From Halocaridina rubra (Eukaryota; Arthropoda; Malacostraca; Decapoda; Atyidae), in NCBI GenBank assembly GCA_037179515.1, contig JAXCGZ010001900.1, forward strand, positions 48,501-112,500: a stretch of 64,000 nucleotides of DNA. Direction: 5' to 3'. The translations under genes were made by a program, and so were the position numbers. Shown here piece after piece: positions 54,241-64,000 of this stretch. Positions within the stretch are counted from its first letter, which is position 1; every line of letters begins with the position of its first letter. Under the pieces are notes generated by a model. That model was not told where the DNA came from and searched no databases. It saw only the letters and a program-made list of their open reading frames with translations.

Positions 54241-55007
54241 GGTGCAACAGCTCCCCCTTGCCCATTTCCCTGCTTGCAGTGGCTTGCAATATGACCTTCC
54301 TTCCCACACTTGAAGCACATTATTGGTGGTCGTGGCTCCTTACACTCTCTTTCCATATGAGGCCCACCCCACTTGTAACAGCAACCAATGAACATCTTAT
54401 TTTCTCCTTTCCTGCCTCCTTGCTGGCCTTGTGATGGCGAGACCCCGGGCAACTGGGACCATTGCTGCCGTACCATCAATGAAGGTTCTCTGGCCGCAAC
54501 TTCTTGACCCCCACCACCTGATGTTAGTACTCTAGCTCTTGCAATTAGCTCTTTCATATCTACTGTTTCAACATTCTTTGTCTGCTGAAGTTCCATGGAG
54601 ATCCAATCTGGGAAACCAGTCAGAAATGCCAGCTTTAAGGCCCGTTCCAGACCCTCTCCCTTCCAACCTGCCAGTCCTGATAATTGCCTGATCTCGTTTG
54701 CAAAAACATCCAAATGCTCACCTGTCCATAGTGTCTTCCTAAGTCTCCCATAGGACTTGAACGTCCCTTGTGAGAGGGCCAACTTCAGTCTGCTCTCTAT
54801 CTTCTTGGTATCTAGCTGATCATCATCACTCATTTCGAGATACAAAGCCAAATCATCTCATTCCAGGTACAAAGGTATAAAGCTGGCGAAATCCTTAAGT
54901 TTCACTAATCTCGCCACCAACTCGGCCTTTTTTAGCCAGGCAACCACATCACCTTGGCCTTCAAATTATTTTATCATTTTACCACACGATTTGCCTTTTC
55001 CAACCAT
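54216..55007 (-). pseudogene. LTR-element gag
   Basis: I place the ATG at 55,007 (MVGKGKSCGK). Two in-frame stops follow at about codons 14 and 49, and the frame is then open to 54,216. The capsid-like region has Trp- and Leu-rich helices (TLWTGEHLDVFANEIRQLSG). Two zinc knuckles follow at 54,270-54,370: CYKWGGPHMEREC, with the second Cys replaced by Trp, and an intact CFKCGKEGHIASHC. Gag forms the particle that packages element RNA. Confidence 0.83.
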
Positions 55008-55034
55008 AGTAATTTTTAGACAGCCTACATAGCT

Positions 55035-55438
55035 TGTACTCGAGATAAAAAAAATAATGTATTTCAATTACCTCAACTTATCTCCACCTCGCCACCTACA
55101 CGTGTTAGAAGTTAAAAGCCCACTCACAATTGTTCAAAACCCGATTTCTTGCCCCCTTTCTCCAAACCGCCATGTAGAAAAAGAAATCAACACCTACATT
55201 GGAAGCTCCCATTAAACATTGCAACTCAGTGATAGAGCAATTCCGTCTCACAACTCAACCAATAAAGCAAATCCATCATACGACTCAACCAACTCGACAA
55301 CCCCTCAAGCACTGCTCTTCACCCCCGAACGTCTCCGAAAAATGTAAACAAGATCCCGTTCACAGTGTTGCCAAAAAGTGTTACCAGATCCAAATTATAC
55401 AAAAACATAAACGAAACTAATGTCTCCACAAAACCACA
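55035..55438 (-). repeat. 5' LTR of the LTR retrotransposon
   Basis: 404 bases, starting tgtactcgagata and ending aaaaccaca in plus orientation. No standard tRNA primer-binding site starting TGG is evident just inside it at 55,034 (minus strand agctatgtaggctg), so the primer is unknown. Confidence 0.9.
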
Positions 55439-55835
55439 TTTTGGTATAAATTTGACCTGCTAATATGTCATTAGCCTGTCTAGATACATTTCAGTAGCCT
55501 CGTTATTATTTGAATAGCTAAAATTCCGTCTCCTGCAAAGCAAAGAACGTTCTAGAGATTGTTCGCCAGTAACCTATTTTACCCACAATAATTCTCGTTT
55601 TTTTTTATTTGCATCCGCTTTGCACCTAAAATACGGTCTCTCCCTTGCATCTCTGCCATAATTGCCTGCCAGGGACAACCACTACAGTAGCCCTCGAATT
55701 TTATATGAATGAGTTACTGCTCTGGTTATATATCCTGCAGATGACGTCACTAAACCAGGCAATGGCCGGAAGTACCCTGTAAGATTTGGTAGAAATAAAT
55801 AGTTGCTTGTAAGTCAGTAATATAAAAGTAGTGTA
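55439..55835. other. Intervening sequence, possibly a LINE 5' leader
   Basis: It starts with ttttg, the second target-site copy. No ORF. The part nearer 55,835 may be the 5' UTR of the following LINE. Confidence 0.5.
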
Positions 55836-58800
55836 ATGTATTTCTTCATCATGGCTGTAAATAGATACCTCCCATACTATTCCATTAGTGATGATGAACT
55901 AATAAGGCTAACAAACAACGACAAAGTACTTCCCAATTATTTATGTATCAATGAGCTTGATAAGATGGTATTTAACCCACTTGATCTTGAAAATGAAATA
56001 GATTTGTTTTTGAATAATATGAGAAATGCAACCAACACTTTTTCAATTTATATATATATTTAAATGAACTGTATTCAAATTTAAATAAATCTAATGCATT
56101 TTCGATTTTGTGCATGAACATTAGAAGTCTTGCAAATAATCTTCAAATATTTGTTGATCAATGTTTAGCAGAAAATAATATATGTGATGTAATGGGTTTT
56201 TCGGAGACTAGGCTGGATAATGATATTGAATCATTGTATAATATAACAGATTACAATATGTTCACTCAGAACAGAGACAGGAAAGGTGGAGGTGTATGTA
56301 TGTATGTAGCTAATAAGTATAGCTCGAGTGTTATAAAGGAGTGCAGTTTGATGGAACAATTCATTGAATGTGTTAGTGTACAGGTACATAACGGTAAGGG
56401 AAATTGCTTCTTTGCATCTGTATATAGACCACCAAAGGGGAACATGCCTGAATTCCTTGAAGCTTTACTGAAAGTATTTGACTTTGCAGCAAGAAAAAAG
56501 TACAAAACTATTTATTTATTCGGTGATTGGAACTTAGATTTGCTCAAAATAAATTATCAAAGAGTAACCGATTTTATAAACTTAATGTATTCACGTGGCT
56601 GCTTTCCAATAACTACTAAACCTACGAGAGTAACTGAAAATAGGTCATCTCTAATCGATCATATCTGGACCACAAATCTTGAAGACAACATAAGTAATTA
56701 CATAGTGTACACCGACATAACAGATCATTTTGCAGTATTCTCCCAGTTTAAAAAAGAAGAACATAAATTTGATTCATATGTAGAAAAAAGACATTACTCT
56801 GATGATAACATAGCTAAATTTACTAGAGATATATCACATGAAAAATGCCAACATATCATAGACCTAAATAATGCAAATGAAGCTTTTAATAAATTTCACT
56901 GTACAATTAGATATAAATTCCTAGACTGCTTTCCTCTAAGAAAATCGACTGTTAATAATAAAAACAACAGATGCCCACACATAACTGCAAGATTAAAAAA
57001 TAGTATCAAAGAAAAACACCGATTAGAAAGGCTTGCATCAAAATGGCCATTGTCTTTTGGAACCAGATATAAAGCTTACAGGAACAAATTAGTAACACTA
57101 CTTCAAGCTGCAAAAAATAAATATTTTCAGGATAAGCTTAAGAAGGAACAAGGAAACAGCAAGTCCACCTGGAATACAATAAACAGCCTAATGGGACGAA
57201 AACAAATTAATCATTCAAAGGAAATCAAATTAAAAAATGATAATGACCACACTGCTAATATCTTTAATAATCATTTCTTAACTATAGCACAACCAACACA
57301 GGAACAACAAAATGTGCAACAAAACTCACACCGACAGTTTCTTAATAATCTACCAAACTTTTCGTTTTACTTGTATTCTGTAACAAGGGAGGAAGTCACT
57401 AAGTATATAAAAACCTTAAAACCAAATACAGCGTCGGGATATGATGAAATTCCATCAAAACTACTCCAGGTCACTGCCCATTACATTGGTACCCCACTTA
57501 CCCACATAATCAATCTATGTTTTCAGCAAGGATGCTTTCCAGACAAACTAAAAAGTTCGAAAGTAATACCTATATTTAAGTCAGGCACTGTGGATGATGA
57601 AAATAACTATAGACCTATATCAATCTTACCGTGCTTAAGCAAAGTGTTTGAAAAAGCGATTGTTCACAGACTTAAAGAATTCCTTGAAAAGTTCAACCTA
57701 TTATCAAAAAATCAATACGGATTCCGTAATAATAAGACCACTGAAAAAGCAATAATGAACTTTACAAGTGATCTTTATCAAAATTTGGAAAATAAAAACT
57801 TTGTTGCAGGTGTTTTCCTAGACTTGTCCAAAGCATGCGAGTCATTAGACCATGATATACTAATAGAAAAACTAACTTGTGTGGGTATTAGGGGAACACC
57901 ATTACAGTTATTTAAGAGCTACTTGAAAAATAGAAAACAAGCCGTATATTGTAATGGAAAGCATCTTTGATGCAAACTATTGAGAGGGGAGTACCACAGG
58001 GATCAATACTGGGCCAATTGTTATATTTAGTTTACATAAATAATATTTCCAATGCTAGTAATAAATTCATATATATTCTTTATGCAGATGACACCAACCT
58101 TCTCTTGCATGATAATAACCTTGCCCACCTGCATTCTGTTTTAAATAGTGAAATAGAAAAAATTAATAACTGGGTCTCTGTTAATAAATTAAAGCTAAAT
58201 GTTTCCAAAACTGACTATATCTTATTTCAAAATAGATCTGTAGTACACAATATTGGTCAAGTTAATATGAATGGGTATGAAGTTAAAAGAGTTGCTTGTA
58301 AGAAATTTTTGGGAGTAATTATTGATGAAAATTAAAGTTGGAAATAGCATATTCAATCTGTCTGCTCAAAACTGTCCAAGACGTGTGGAATTTTGTATAA
58401 GATTCGCCATAATCTGACAACTGAGGCCTTAAAAAGCATATACTATTCCCTGTGTTATCCCCTTATTATATACTGTTTGTCCATCTGGGGTTGTACTTGG
58501 CCGTCAATTGTAGGGGATGTATTTGTAACTCAGAAAAGACTTATCAGAACTATTACATATAATGGAAAATATGACTCAACTTCCTCTTTATTCAATGAGC
58601 TAAACTTGCTTAAATTTATTTACTTGATACAATATTTCTGACTTATTATTATACATAGTGATGTTAATGATAACAGAAAATTTAGATTTATTCAACACAA
58701 CCATGGAACCAGAGGTAACAATATAAATTTGATATGTCCACAGCCGAGAACAACCTTGTATAAATTTTCTGTTCACCGTTTTGGCCCAAAATGTTGGAAT

Positions 58801-58902
58801 GCATTACCAGAATATTTAAAAACAATAACTGGCACAACTTTATTTAAAAAGAAACTCAAACAGCATTTATTTACTAGGCAAAATCAAGCAGCTGTTGATT
58901 AA
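55836..58902 (+). pseudogene. Daphne/L2-like polyprotein: endonuclease plus RT
   Basis: The N-terminus reads YLPYYSISDDELIRL (55,836-56,060) and a frameshift near 56,060 leads into the main frame. Endonuclease 56,108-56,760: CMNIRSLANN, GFSETRLD, VYRPPKG, FGDWNLDLL, LIDHIWTT and DITDHFAVFSQF. RT from about 57,400: PNTASGYDEIPSKLL, VIPIFKSG, NNYRPISILPCLSKVFEK, NQYGFRNNKTT and VFLDLSKACESLDHDIL. A one-base frameshift at about 57,968 precedes RGVPQGSILGQLLYLVYIN and YADDTNLLL. Stops occur at 58,333, 58,345 and 58,639. The C-terminal RFGPKCWNALPEYLKT ends at 58,902. Confidence 0.9.
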
Positions 58903-59158
58903 TAATTTATGCAGTATTGTGTATCATTAAGTCCAGATTAAGGTCAGGCTACTGTTTTGTTTTATTACAAGATAAGTATGAGATTGCTATATTGGAGCTT
59001 TTGTTAACTATTGCCGTTATACTTTAAATTATGCGAAATATATATTAAACTGCCCGCCAAGGAGCTCTTGCTCAGCAGGCTAGTGCCTCTGAATATAATG
59101 TATATATTTATGCATGTATGTATTCTATATATTTGGCAATAAAATCTATGACTATGAC
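55836..59158 (+). mobile_element. Daphne/L2-like LINE, nearly complete
   Basis: A plus-strand, single-ORF LINE with endonuclease and RT. Its 3' UTR has aataaa at 59,138 and ends in ctatgactatgac, a short tandem tail as used by L2/Daphne-type elements in place of poly-A. Few lesions make it the best-preserved LINE here. The clade call rests on the MNIRSL start, the RT motifs and the tail; Crack or a related clade is possible. Confidence 0.87.
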
Positions 59159-59699
59159 CAGGAGGGACATTGAATCGTCCTCATTTGGCGGCCAAACATC
59201 CCAGCGGCAAGATCTCGCCTCAGCAGTCAAGCTTACTTCAAACTTTATTTACATGGTTTCTTCACAGGAATTCATCTGGCACAAACAAATTGAGAGATAG
59301 TGTATGGTAAAGCTCAATGGTCAAGCAAATTGAGAATTCGAGAAACTGCTTAAATTCGTTACAGGTCAGATCCTACAAAAATTTTCTCAGATTCCGTTCC
59401 CATACAAAACGAACTTTTGTAGATTACCTAACTGGAATCTCATTTCCCAAACTTAATACCTGAACCTGGAAATTACCACCGATATACATTGGTAATAAAT
59501 TTCTTTAATTGAGTGTGCCACTCTAAAATCTTATCCTCAGAAAATTGCTTATTACCACGTAAAAATCTATCCCATTTTCCTAACGAATTCTAATTTCATT
59601 TCACACTTTTCTATCATCGTAAATAAAGTGTTTTACATCAAAACTCGTAAATAAAGTTATTTACTATATAAATTGGAAATAATTAATAATTTAACTAAA
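59159..59699. other. Unassigned sequence after the LINE
   Basis: No gene or repeat was recognised. Confidence 0.5.
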
Positions 59700-60125
59700 G
59701 TATTTTATGCTATAAACCGCGAATATTAATTAGTAATTTTACCCTGTTGGCTTTGCAAATGTTTCTTGTTAACCACAATTTAATGAATACATACTGTATT
59801 TATCTTACTAATTCTTCATATATTTGGGATAAAATGTTATGAGTTATAAGTTGCATATACTTCAAGAGGTAGTTTTGTCCTTTTTGCATTGCAAATATTT
59901 ATTTGATAATCAGAATTGAATGAATACTAGACTATATTTATCTCGTAGATTCTCCCTTTATCGTTAATAAAGTGTTTTTTTACCATATAAATTGCAACTA
60001 ATTAATAAGTAATTTTGTCCAATTGGCATTGCAAACTTTTGTGATTGCCTACAATTTAAGGAATACATACTCTATTTCTCTCGCTTATTCTCCATTTATT
60101 GTGAATAAATTATTTTGTGCTAATG
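59700..60125 (+). repeat. Degenerate tandem repeat, about 140-bp unit, roughly three copies
   Basis: Three units share the order: aattaataagtaattttgtcc-like word, a ggcattgcaaa-like word, a caatttaatgaatacatac-like word, a tatttatctc-like word and a cgtaaataaagtg-like word. Units start near 59,725, 59,855 and 59,990. A partial earlier unit may begin near 59,610. Strongly AT-rich. No coding content. Confidence 0.65.
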
Positions 60126-60559
60126 TTAGCAAAATAATGGTAGCATAAATATTTATGGTTAGCTGTGACTAGCCAATATATTTTCATGCAGTAGAATAAT
60201 ATTGGAAAATCATTATTTGTGTGCTCGTGCCTTCGGTATTTCCATTATTAACGATGTGTCATTTCTGTTTCTGAAATTGCAGTGTCCTTTATTCTACTCT
60301 GCCTGTGTGACAGAGGTGATCGTCGAGTTGAGGCCAAAGTCTTGGCATCCATCTGTGGTGCTGGAAATCGAAATCGTGCTCACCACCTCCGGGATTCAAG
60401 GCAGCATTCCATAAATTTAAATTTTAAACTTGTTTCAGCTTTCCAAAAAAATAATTCAATTCTTTTTTTAATGTGTCATTGCATTTCCAAAATTAAAAGA
60501 AAGTTGAATTCTGAGCTTCATTTAGCCGAGTAGTTGCATCCCGGGTGGGGTGTTTAAGG
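60126..60559. other. No recognised feature before the nuclease-like pseudogene
   Basis: The ORFs at 60,202-60,533 show no family resemblance. An upstream exon or leader of the next gene cannot be excluded. Confidence 0.5.
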
Positions 60560-62125
60560 GAGAAGTAGCTTACCAAATATTCCAGGAACATAGTCTGAAC
60601 ACAGGTGGTGGAATTTATGATATCATAAAAAAACTGAACATAAAAACTTTCAGTACTAGCAAGTGCAAAACCATGAAAACATCAAATAGAGGAAGTTATC
60701 CTAAAAACTGACTGTAGACTGTTTGGCAACATGGTTCTGATAGCTAAAGATGCAGGATGTCTATTGCTACCCTCTTGGTCCTCTACCATGGGCACTGCCA
60801 AATATGGATGGTACAAATCTGCTCTGTCTAAGGCACTTGAAAACAATGTGTTGCTTGCTGAGGTGCCTGCTTAGCCCTCTGCTTCAAGAATTGATCCCAC
60901 AGCACTCATTCACAAAGTTCACGGTGAAAATCTTACATTTGAGCAACTGTCTGTCAAAATCTATAACCATATTCTTCATGCTGCCTAGGAAAGCAACATA
61001 ATTGATGTCATACTTGATGTATGCCACCAGTACTCAATCAAGACTGCAGAAGGTGAAATTCGTGCTACAAGAGAAAGCATTAATTTCCATGAAATACAAC
61101 CAAATCATAATATAATGAATTGGAGGCATCTCTTGATGTGCACAGATAGCAAGAATATATTGACAAAATTTCTTGCAGATAGCTTGATAAATGATAAGCT
61201 TCATAGGAAGCAGTTGTGAAATAAAATCATGTGTGTGACCTGTGCTGATCAATGTTTCAAACTTACCCACAACGACTGTACAGCAGTAGATGATCTATCA
61301 TCAACCCAAGAGGAAGCTGACATAAGCATACTGCTGCATGCAAACCATGATGCTGAAAATTATTCAGTTATAATATGCATTTCAGATGACACAAATGTGT
61401 TCATCCTTTGTTTAGCCTTAAGTCAAAAGATCAACAGCAGACTATTCATTATGCGAGGCACTAATAATCGTGTCAGGCTTGTGGATATCACAAAGTTGAC
61501 TGAAACAATCGGAGAAGATGGCTGTAGTGCATTACTAGGACTCCATGCATGGACAGGGTGCGACTCTGTAATAGCCCTGGCAGGTCAGGGTAAGCTGAAA
61601 GCCCTGAAACTTATTCAGCGAGATGAGAAGTTCAGGAGAGCATTTTCTTCTCTCGGTAGTATGTGGACACTTCCCACAGAACTCTTCAACATCATGCAAG
61701 AGTTTATTTGCAAGCGGTACAGCAGAAACGCAAAACTTGTCTGTGTTAATGATTTGGGATATCAAATGTTTTATGCCAGAGAATAGGATATTGATTCTGG
61801 ACAGCTTCCACCATGTGAAAATACTCTACTGCAAAACACGCTTTGAGAAAATTTCATGACCGCCATCTGGAGGCAAAGCCTTTAATCGTCACCCAAAATT
61901 CCTGACCCAACTATAGGACATGGCTGGACAATAAATGAAGAGGGATACATTGCAATAGAGTGGATGACAATTTCACCAGCCCCAAGAGTCCTCCTTGAGC
62001 TAATATCATGCAAATGTCCTCGTGTATGCCAGTCCTTTATTTGTACATGTATCCAGAATGGTTTGAAATGTACCCCTGCTTGCAAGCTGACAACCTGCTC
62101 TAATATGGCTTATGATAACACGTAG
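60560..62125 (+). pseudogene. XPG-like-nuclease / cysteine-cluster family protein (degraded)
   Basis: A large family of unnamed proteins that I recall from cnidarians, molluscs, crustaceans and fish. Motifs in order: GEVAYQIFQEHSLN (60,560), REVILKTDCRLFGNM (60,690), YPLGPLPWALPNMDGT in a shifted frame (60,765), ENLTFEQLSVKIYNHILHAA, IIDVILDVCHQYSIKTAE, STQEEADISILLHANHDAE (61,300), ISDDTNVFILCLA (61,380), LLGLHAWTGCDSVIALAGQG (61,530). After the stop at 61,784 come GHGWTINEEGYIAIEW and a Cys cluster (CKCPRVC, CTC, CTPAC, TTC) ending at 62,125. The E-A-D, S-D-D and G-C-D order resembles XPG/FEN1 nucleases; this is inference. Six in-frame stops and two frameshifts. Confidence 0.8.
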
Positions 62126-62239
62126 TTACACCTGGATGCTAACGATTCTTGTGACAGTTTCGAAGAGATATAATAATTTCCGAGTTCTCAAGATGAGTGT
62201 GAAATATCTATGTGCAATATATTACAAAGTATGATTTTT

Positions 62240-63075
62240 TTATCTAGGTGAGAAAATTGTGTACAACAATATATGAATAATGCAATTTTTAATAACATCC
62301 AGTTTGTTTTAGAAATATGTAAAATATAAAAATATGGGTTCTAGCCACTATCAAATGTATTCAACAATGTTGAAATCGGTAACCATTGTAAATATAGTTG
62401 TATTATGACCTCTAGTGTGCCATTTTATATAGAGAATATTATAATTATTTTCCACTGTTAATGTATCATGAGGATGTGTGGCAGCATAATTTAAAATTAT
62501 ACCGATGTAGATTATATTACTGATGAAAGCATTAGGAAAAGTGCTTATTTTTAGCTAGGTTCTTTCCTATATTTCAATGTCTATATTTAACAGCTTATTT
62601 GAAGTACATTGTTTTATGTAAAATGTATTTTTAAGCATCTTCCAATTGATGAAAAAAATGTGTAGGATCGACCAGTAATGAGTTATGACCAGTACCTGGC
62701 ATGTTCAAAATTTGCCTCAATGGACGATTGTTTTTTAAAGATGGTCGCCATTATGCCACTATGTGTGTCGTTTTAGAACATTTCATGATTTTTCCACTGA
62801 TCATGTATTATATTATATGTTGATTTATATTATATAAATGCTGAAAAATGTGAAAAAAGTGTGTACTTTTTGCCATGATCTCGCCTATATTTCAATACTT
62901 GTACCTAAAGGACTAAAAATTATTACTTTAACACATATAAATCGTCATTCTAAACAACTTTTAATTGCTGACAAATTTCTTTACGATAAACCAGTAATGA
63001 GTTATGGCTCAATATCTGGTAAGCTCAAAATCTGCTTGAAATCGATGATTGTTTTCAAAGATGGTTGAAAAAATG
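62240..63075 (+). repeat. Degenerate tandem repeats, about 320-bp unit
   Basis: The best pair is 62,555-62,770 and 62,870-63,070. Shared words in order are cctatatttcaat, ccagtaatgagttatg, ctcaaaatctg/ttcaaaatttg and gatgattgtttt...aaagatggt. A weaker third unit may precede them (62,240-62,470; ttttccactg...atgtat near 62,450 and 62,795). They start just after the nuclease-like pseudogene and could be its 3' UTR or part of the same mobile unit. Confidence 0.65.
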
Positions 63076-64000
63076 GTACTTAGCTGGTAACCTCAGATGT
63101 CCATCACATAAAACCATACACTTTAAGGTTCAAAGTAACTATAAAGCACTGTGATATATATTCCTTCCGTTTGGTAGTCAAATTTTATGTGGCTCATGGA
63201 CTATTTAGGTTCTCCACTTGAATAGGAGCTCACTGTTTGAACAAATAGAATTATATGTCACGGAGGGGCATCAGGACTTTAAGATGCTTAAGTGGGGCAT
63301 GGTCAAAAATGTTTGAAACTACTGATTTAGAATATGGCTCTGACTCATAAAAAATTAACAAATGAAGCTGGACTTGGTAAAGAGATAAAACTCCCTTGGC
63401 TGTACTGAAATGACAAAGGAGAGTCTGAGCTTGAGGTTTTTCTCTTTGTTTGATGATATGCGTTTTTTTTAAACACATATGCATTATTGTACTCATTTGG
63501 CTCAGGCTTACATATTATTATAGAACTGTATTAAGAAGGATTTGAGAATAATGTCTATATATAAGGAATGTTGATCTAAATGGGAAAAAATGGGTTTGGA
63601 CGTTTTGCTAGATATGAGTCACCAGACTTGCAGTCTTACCTTCATAATATCCGTGTTAGTCTTCAAATCATTCTCCTTGCTGTATTCTTGCACATTCCAA
63701 GTTTTTTTTAATATAATTATTGGTATTTATATATGGACGGTGAGTTTTTAGCTTGAACAATGCAGCAACTATCTACTTTTGATTATCAGCTAAGAATTGA
63801 TAATGACAGATTGATAAAGAGAGCTACACACCATACCAGCCTACGCAAAAGGAGTAGAAGTATATAATGAATACTAACATAGCAGTACTCTAAAGGGATG
63901 GAATTTTTTTAGCCATCCCTATAAAAGCACATGCCATAGAGATAAGCATGCATTTGGTACGGCTTTCTGCCTTATCAGACTGACCATACCCTCTTGCAAA
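63076..64000. other. AT-rich sequence to the window end, nothing recognised
   Basis: No gene, RNA or named repeat is supported. The minus-strand ORF at 63,251-63,496 has no recognisable features. Confidence 0.6.

Larger units (their letters stand above)
50852..55438 (-). mobile_element. Complete LTR retrotransposon (Ty3/gypsy-like)
   Basis: 4.6 kb with two LTRs, each TGT...ACA on either strand, and a 5-bp duplication ttttg at 50,847-50,851 and 55,439-55,443. The minus-strand order is gag, protease, RT, RNase H, integrase, with a C-terminal integrase domain. That order, the DDILI-type RT box and the integrase layout suggest Ty3/gypsy, but a BEL-type element cannot be excluded by eye. The LTRs differ by substitutions and by an indel of about 16 bases, and every gene has lesions, so it is an old insertion. 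Confidence 0.9.

Noticed and set aside
61882..62085. Minus-strand ORF over the pseudogene C-terminus
   Set aside because: Shadow of the plus-strand cysteine-cluster coding sequence, which shows the family motifs.

Overview
This is eukaryotic, non-coding, repeat-dominated DNA. It has no bacterial-type operons, ribosome-binding sites or CRISPR arrays, and I found no intact host gene. It holds long (ATT)n, (CT)n, (CA)n and (AT)n arrays and at least seven families of retroelements, nearly all broken by stops and frameshifts. The mix of families and the very high microsatellite content look to me like a decapod crustacean genome. That is an inference from general familiarity; no species can be named.

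Layout. Positions 1-11,976 form the left arm of a large inverted duplication whose right arm is 32,656-40,601; the left arm may continue before the window. In order, the left arm carries an unknown AT-rich repeat, an (ATT)n array, a CR1-like LINE present only in this arm (1,633-5,640), a (TG)n(AG)n tract, an RTE-like LINE ('family R') and the 5' part of an I-like LINE inserted into that RTE-like copy. The 3' part of the I-like LINE (to 14,495) and the RTE-like tail (to about 14,663) lie in the spacer between the arms. The spacer also holds a Penelope-like element (17,112-21,082) followed by a truncated second unit (to 23,489), each unit cut by a family R insertion. Next come two RTE (BovB-type) 3' fragments inside one (AAT)n array, and a family R copy (25,917-29,595) that sits between two (ATT)n arrays and contains a poly-A-tailed Jockey-like fragment.

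From 31,593 to 41,100 the sequence is inverted relative to its surroundings. A second I-like LINE has its gag and endonuclease at about 29,990-31,592 and its RT/RNase H part at 41,101-42,935. Its endonuclease-RT linker lies on the opposite strand at 40,833-41,100. Joining 31,592 to the reverse complement of 41,100 restores the reading frame without a gap, which places the inversion breakpoints almost to the base.

The right-hand third holds a diverged third copy of the unknown repeat (43,690-44,175), simple repeats, and a 5'-truncated CR1-like copy (48,477-50,517). It also holds an LTR retrotransposon with two LTRs and a 5-bp target-site duplication (50,852-55,438), and a nearly complete Daphne/L2-like LINE (55,836-59,158). 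At 60,560-62,125 there is a degraded copy of a large invertebrate/fish gene family. In my reading it has an XPG/flap-nuclease-like core and a C-terminal cysteine cluster. It is followed by roughly 320-bp degenerate tandem repeats.

The nesting gives an order of events. Family R inserted first, then the I-like element inserted into it, and then the block was duplicated. The CR1 insertion in the left arm came after the duplication. The present orientation of the right arm is explained by the 9.5-kb inversion. No functional pathway is encoded; the interest lies in genome rearrangement, element nesting and the nuclease-like pseudogene.
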